From: Paenibacillus sp. 32352
GTDB lineage: Bacteria > Bacillota > Bacilli > Paenibacillales > NBRC-103111
Length of the DNA stretch: 64,000 nt
Reading direction: 5' to 3'
Assembly (NCBI RefSeq): GCF_002042965.1
Contig: NZ_MZNT01000001.1
Span: forward strand, 310,001-374,000
The position numbers and the translations under genes are program-made. Positions 62,605 to 64,000 of the stretch are shown here, piece by piece. Numbering within the stretch: the first letter of the stretch is position 1; each line of letters opens with the position of its first letter. The notes under the pieces were generated by a model. It did no database searches. It worked only from the letters and a program-made list of their open reading frames with translations, and was not told the DNA's origin.

Positions 62605-63081
62605 ATGAAATGCCCATACTGTGACTATAACGGAACCAAGGTGTTGGATTCGCGCTCGGCCAATGAGAACAAATCGATTCGTCGAAGAAGAGAATGCGAG
62701 AAATGTACCAAGCGATTCACCACCTTCGAAATGGTGGAGGAGACTCCTCTTATTGTTATTAAGAAGGATGGCAGCCGTGAGGAATTCAGCCGGGAAAAAA
62801 TGCTCCGGGGCTTGATTCGCGCCTGTGAGAAGCGTCCGGTGTCTGTAGACCAGCTTGATATGATCGTATCCGAAGTCGAAAAGCAGATCCGCAATACGGC
62901 AAGCGCTGAGGTGGACAGCCGCGAAATCGGTGAGATCGTCATGGAACAGCTGTACCCGGTGGACGAGGTCGCTTATATCCGGTTCGCATCCGTCTATCGC
63001 CAATTCAAAGACATCAACATGTTCATGCGGGAGCTGACAGACATCTTGTCCAAGCATCAAGTAGGAGAAGATAAAAAGTAA
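62605..63081 (+). CDS. nrdR: Transcriptional repressor NrdR
   Basis: Represses ribonucleotide reductase genes in response to dATP/ATP. The 158-residue protein has an N-terminal zinc ribbon (CPYC...[12 protein letters not shown], Cys at 3, 6, 31 and 34) and an ATP-cone domain at about 47-137 ([20 protein letters not shown]). GAGGAGTG lies before the ATG. A terminator follows. Confidence 0.97.
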   Translation: MKCPYCDYNGTKVLDSRSANENKSIRRRRECEKCTKRFTTFEMVEETPLIVIKKDGSREEFSREKMLRGLIRACEKRPVSVDQLDMIVSEVEKQIRNTASAEVDSREIGEIVMEQLYPVDEVAYIRFASVYRQFKDINMFMRELTDILSKHQVGEDKK

Positions 63082-63084
63082 TAA

Positions 63085-63133
63085 GCAGGTGCGGGGAATC
63101 CATCGGTGATATCCTTTGAGCACCTGTTTTATT
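63085..63133 (+). terminator. Terminator after nrdR
   Basis: A 7-bp perfect stem (CAGGTGC/GCACCTG) with a 27-base loop is followed by TTTTATTT. Confidence 0.65.
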
Positions 63134-63171
63134 TGCTTGATGGGTCCGCGAAAAAAATATTGAATTATCGC

Positions 63172-63200
63172 TTGACGATAGGCCGAGCACCGTGTATAAT
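63172..63200 (+). promoter_or_regulatory. Strong promoter of the tRNA-Ala gene
   Basis: TTGACG and consensus TATAAT are spaced exactly 17 bases apart, 38 bases before the tRNA. Confidence 0.85.
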
Positions 63201-63237
63201 ACCTAATTGTCGGGTGAAAAATTTACCGAAATCATAC

Positions 63238-63310
63238 GGGGCCTTAGCTCAGCTGGGAGAGCGCATCGCTGGCAGCGATGAGGTCAGGGGTTCGATCCCC
63301 CTAGGCTCCA
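63238..63310 (+). tRNA. tRNA-Ala (anticodon GGC)
   Basis: A 73-base cloverleaf: acceptor GGGGCCT/AGGCTCC, D-arm GCTC/GAGC, anticodon stem CATCG/CGATG with loop CTGGCAG giving anticodon GGC, T-arm AGGGG-TTCGATC-CCCCT, discriminator A. The 3' CCA end is not encoded. It has its own promoter and terminator. Confidence 0.95.
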
Positions 63311-63508
63311 TAAAAAAAGCGTCACTACGGATAGCGTAGTGGCGTTTTTTTATTTTCGCTGGGGGAGCGAACCCCTGAGAGGGGTTCAGTCCGCGCGCAG
63401 GTAGCGGAGCGGACGAGCACGGCGTTGAATTCTACCGCTAGGCTTGTCGTCGGAGGGGGCTCCGTCAGCAAGTAAAATGAGGAATTCAACATCCCCCTAG
63501 GCTCCATA
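63295..63508. repeat. 18-bp direct repeat of the tRNA-Ala 3' end flanking a structured 196-bp segment
   Basis: ATCCCCCTAGGCTCCATA occurs at the tRNA end (63295-63312) and again at 63491-63508. Between them are the tRNA terminator and a GC-rich segment with several hairpins: GAACCCCT/AGGGGTTC (63369-63387), GTCCGC/GCGGAC (63389-63414) and GTTGAATTC/GAATTCAAC (63424-63490). The arrangement resembles attachment sites left by a tRNA-targeting element, but the insert is far too short for an integrase gene. Confidence 0.75.
63319..63356 (+). terminator. Terminator of tRNA-Ala
   Basis: GCGTCACTACG pairs with CGTAGTGGCG around GATAG, followed by seven T residues and ATTTT. Confidence 0.92.
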
Positions 63509-63517
63509 GTAATTTAA

Positions 63518-63540
63518 ACGGCAGAGATGCCGTTTTTTTT
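63518..63540 (+). terminator. Terminator after the duplicated tRNA tail
   Basis: AACGGCA and TGCCGTT form a stem around GAGA, followed by TTTTTTTG. Confidence 0.85.
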
Positions 63541-63559
63541 GTTTAGTATGCTTAATTAA

Positions 63560-63694
63560 AAGCTAACAAATCTCGAGAAAAACCTTACAATTTGCAGTAA
63601 ACAAGTTGAAGGGGACGAGTGGTTATTTCACAACTCAGGTTCTCTTGAAGAGCCCATTGCAACAAATGCAGTTTTATACTCAGGCTTCGATTAG
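63560..63694 (+). pseudogene. Possible C-terminal coding remnant without a start
   Basis: An open frame of 44 codons runs from just after a TAA to a TAG with no ATG, GTG or TTG. It ends VEGDEWLFHNSGSLEEPIAT then NAVLYSGFD, a protein-like composition. A strong terminator follows 8 bases later. It may be a 5'-truncated gene left by rearrangement next to the tRNA. I do not recognise the family. Confidence 0.3.
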
Positions 63695-63701
63695 GAGGCC
63701 C

Positions 63702-63737
63702 AAAACAAGTCATCGGTGCATATCGATGACTTGTTTT
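63702..63737. terminator. Strong bidirectional hairpin terminator
   Basis: AAAACAAGTCATCG and CGATGACTTGTTTT form a 14-bp perfect stem with an 8-base loop, with A and T runs built into the stem ends. Confidence 0.75.
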
Positions 63738-63813
63738 ACGTTAAGTTGATTCATAGTGACCCCAGTTTAACTATGAACAAGAATGTTTGTCCACTGAAAG
63801 CGTAGTATTAAAG

Positions 63814-63854
63814 AAAAAGCAATCGCCCTGTTCTTCGTTGAAGGCAGGGCGATT
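63814..63854 (-). terminator. Probable terminator of a minus-strand gene at the right edge
   Basis: AATCGCCCTG and CAGGGCGATT form a 10-bp perfect stem; on the minus strand GCTTTTTCTTT follows. The rest of 63738-63960 shows no gene. Confidence 0.55.
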
Positions 63855-63960
63855 CAATTTGCTCTGTTCCAAATGCACCGTTGAAAGGCGGCCAGAAGCC
63901 TAAGAGCGATTGCCTTGGTTTCCGGAGTTTATCCGAGGAAAGGTTGTTTTTATATAGAGC

Positions 63961-64000
63961 CTATTCTCCAAAATGATAACCATCTGCCGGTTCCTCAATG
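63961..64000 (-). CDS. Possible C-terminus of a gene entering from the right edge
   Basis: On the minus strand the frame reads IEEPADGYHFGE followed by a TAG stop (63961-63963). Only 12 residues are in the window, so function cannot be judged. The downstream minus-strand terminator at 63814-63854 is consistent with a gene here. Confidence 0.25.
   Translation of the reverse strand, partial: IEEPADGYHFGE

Noticed and set aside
63820..63940. Third copy of the nested-hairpin element
   Set aside because: AAAGGCGGC is present at about 63876, but no matching inner stem or TCCGGYCGCTGTT block is found around it.

Overview
The window looks like the chromosome of an endospore-forming Gram-positive of the Paenibacillus type. 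It holds an alpha/beta-type small acid-soluble spore protein behind a forespore-like promoter, YtaF, a RacA-like chromosome-anchoring protein and a collagen-like exosporium-style protein. AGGAGG-type ribosome binding sites are strong, GTG and TTG starts are frequent, and the order citZ-icd-mdh ... phoPR ... polA-mutM-ytaF-coaE ... nrdR is the Bacillales backbone. This is inferred from gene content; no 16S gene is present.

Layout. 0-1.8 kb: a collagen-like gene, a small basic protein, and a run of inverted repeats before citZ. 1.8-5.9 kb: TCA genes citZ, icd and mdh, with a tandem repeat and a large nested hairpin between icd and mdh. 6.0-10.3 kb: a self-regulated TetR/RND efflux unit and a small membrane protein. 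10.3-15.3 kb: an inverted-repeat element, a YfbR-type nucleotidase, a polysaccharide deacetylase, a class I fumarase and a BASS-type transporter. 15.4-18.2 kb: phoR and phoP in reversed order with a terminator between them. 18.5-22.2 kb: a Gfo/Idh dehydrogenase and cydAB with an Fnr/Rex-like operator.

22.3-33.8 kb is an aldouronate (methylglucuronoxylan) utilisation cluster: a YesN/YesM two-component system, an ABC importer, GH67 alpha-glucuronidase, GH10 xylanase and a GH43 enzyme. 34-40.3 kb: two small proteins and a CitS/CitT-type two-component system divergent from a tctCBA carboxylate transporter. 40.5-48.5 kb: TerC-family protein, LTA-synthase-like protein, polysaccharide deacetylase, a Gfo/Idh paralogue lacking its catalytic residues, RacA-like protein and a chemotaxis receptor. 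48.7-53.2 kb: pstS, pstCAB and phoU. 53.2-56.3 kb: a second nested hairpin, an EAL-CBS-GGDEF protein and a HAD protein. 56.5-64 kb: polA, mutM, ytaF, coaE, a lytic transglycosylase, ssp, nrdR, tRNA-Ala and a tRNA-tail duplication.

Two themes tie genes together. Phosphate: PhoP-box arrays with hexamers every 11 bp lie before phoP, pstS, pstC and, unexpectedly, the EAL-GGDEF gene, linking phosphate starvation to cyclic-di-GMP. Carbon: TCA genes, fumarase, the tricarboxylate transporter and the xylan cluster, the latter with a cre-like site. The most unusual signal is a pair of about 120-bp nested hairpins (4790-4904 on the minus strand and 53228-53349 on the plus strand). They share internal-loop sequence, while all three paired regions differ with compensatory changes, as expected for a dispersed structured element.
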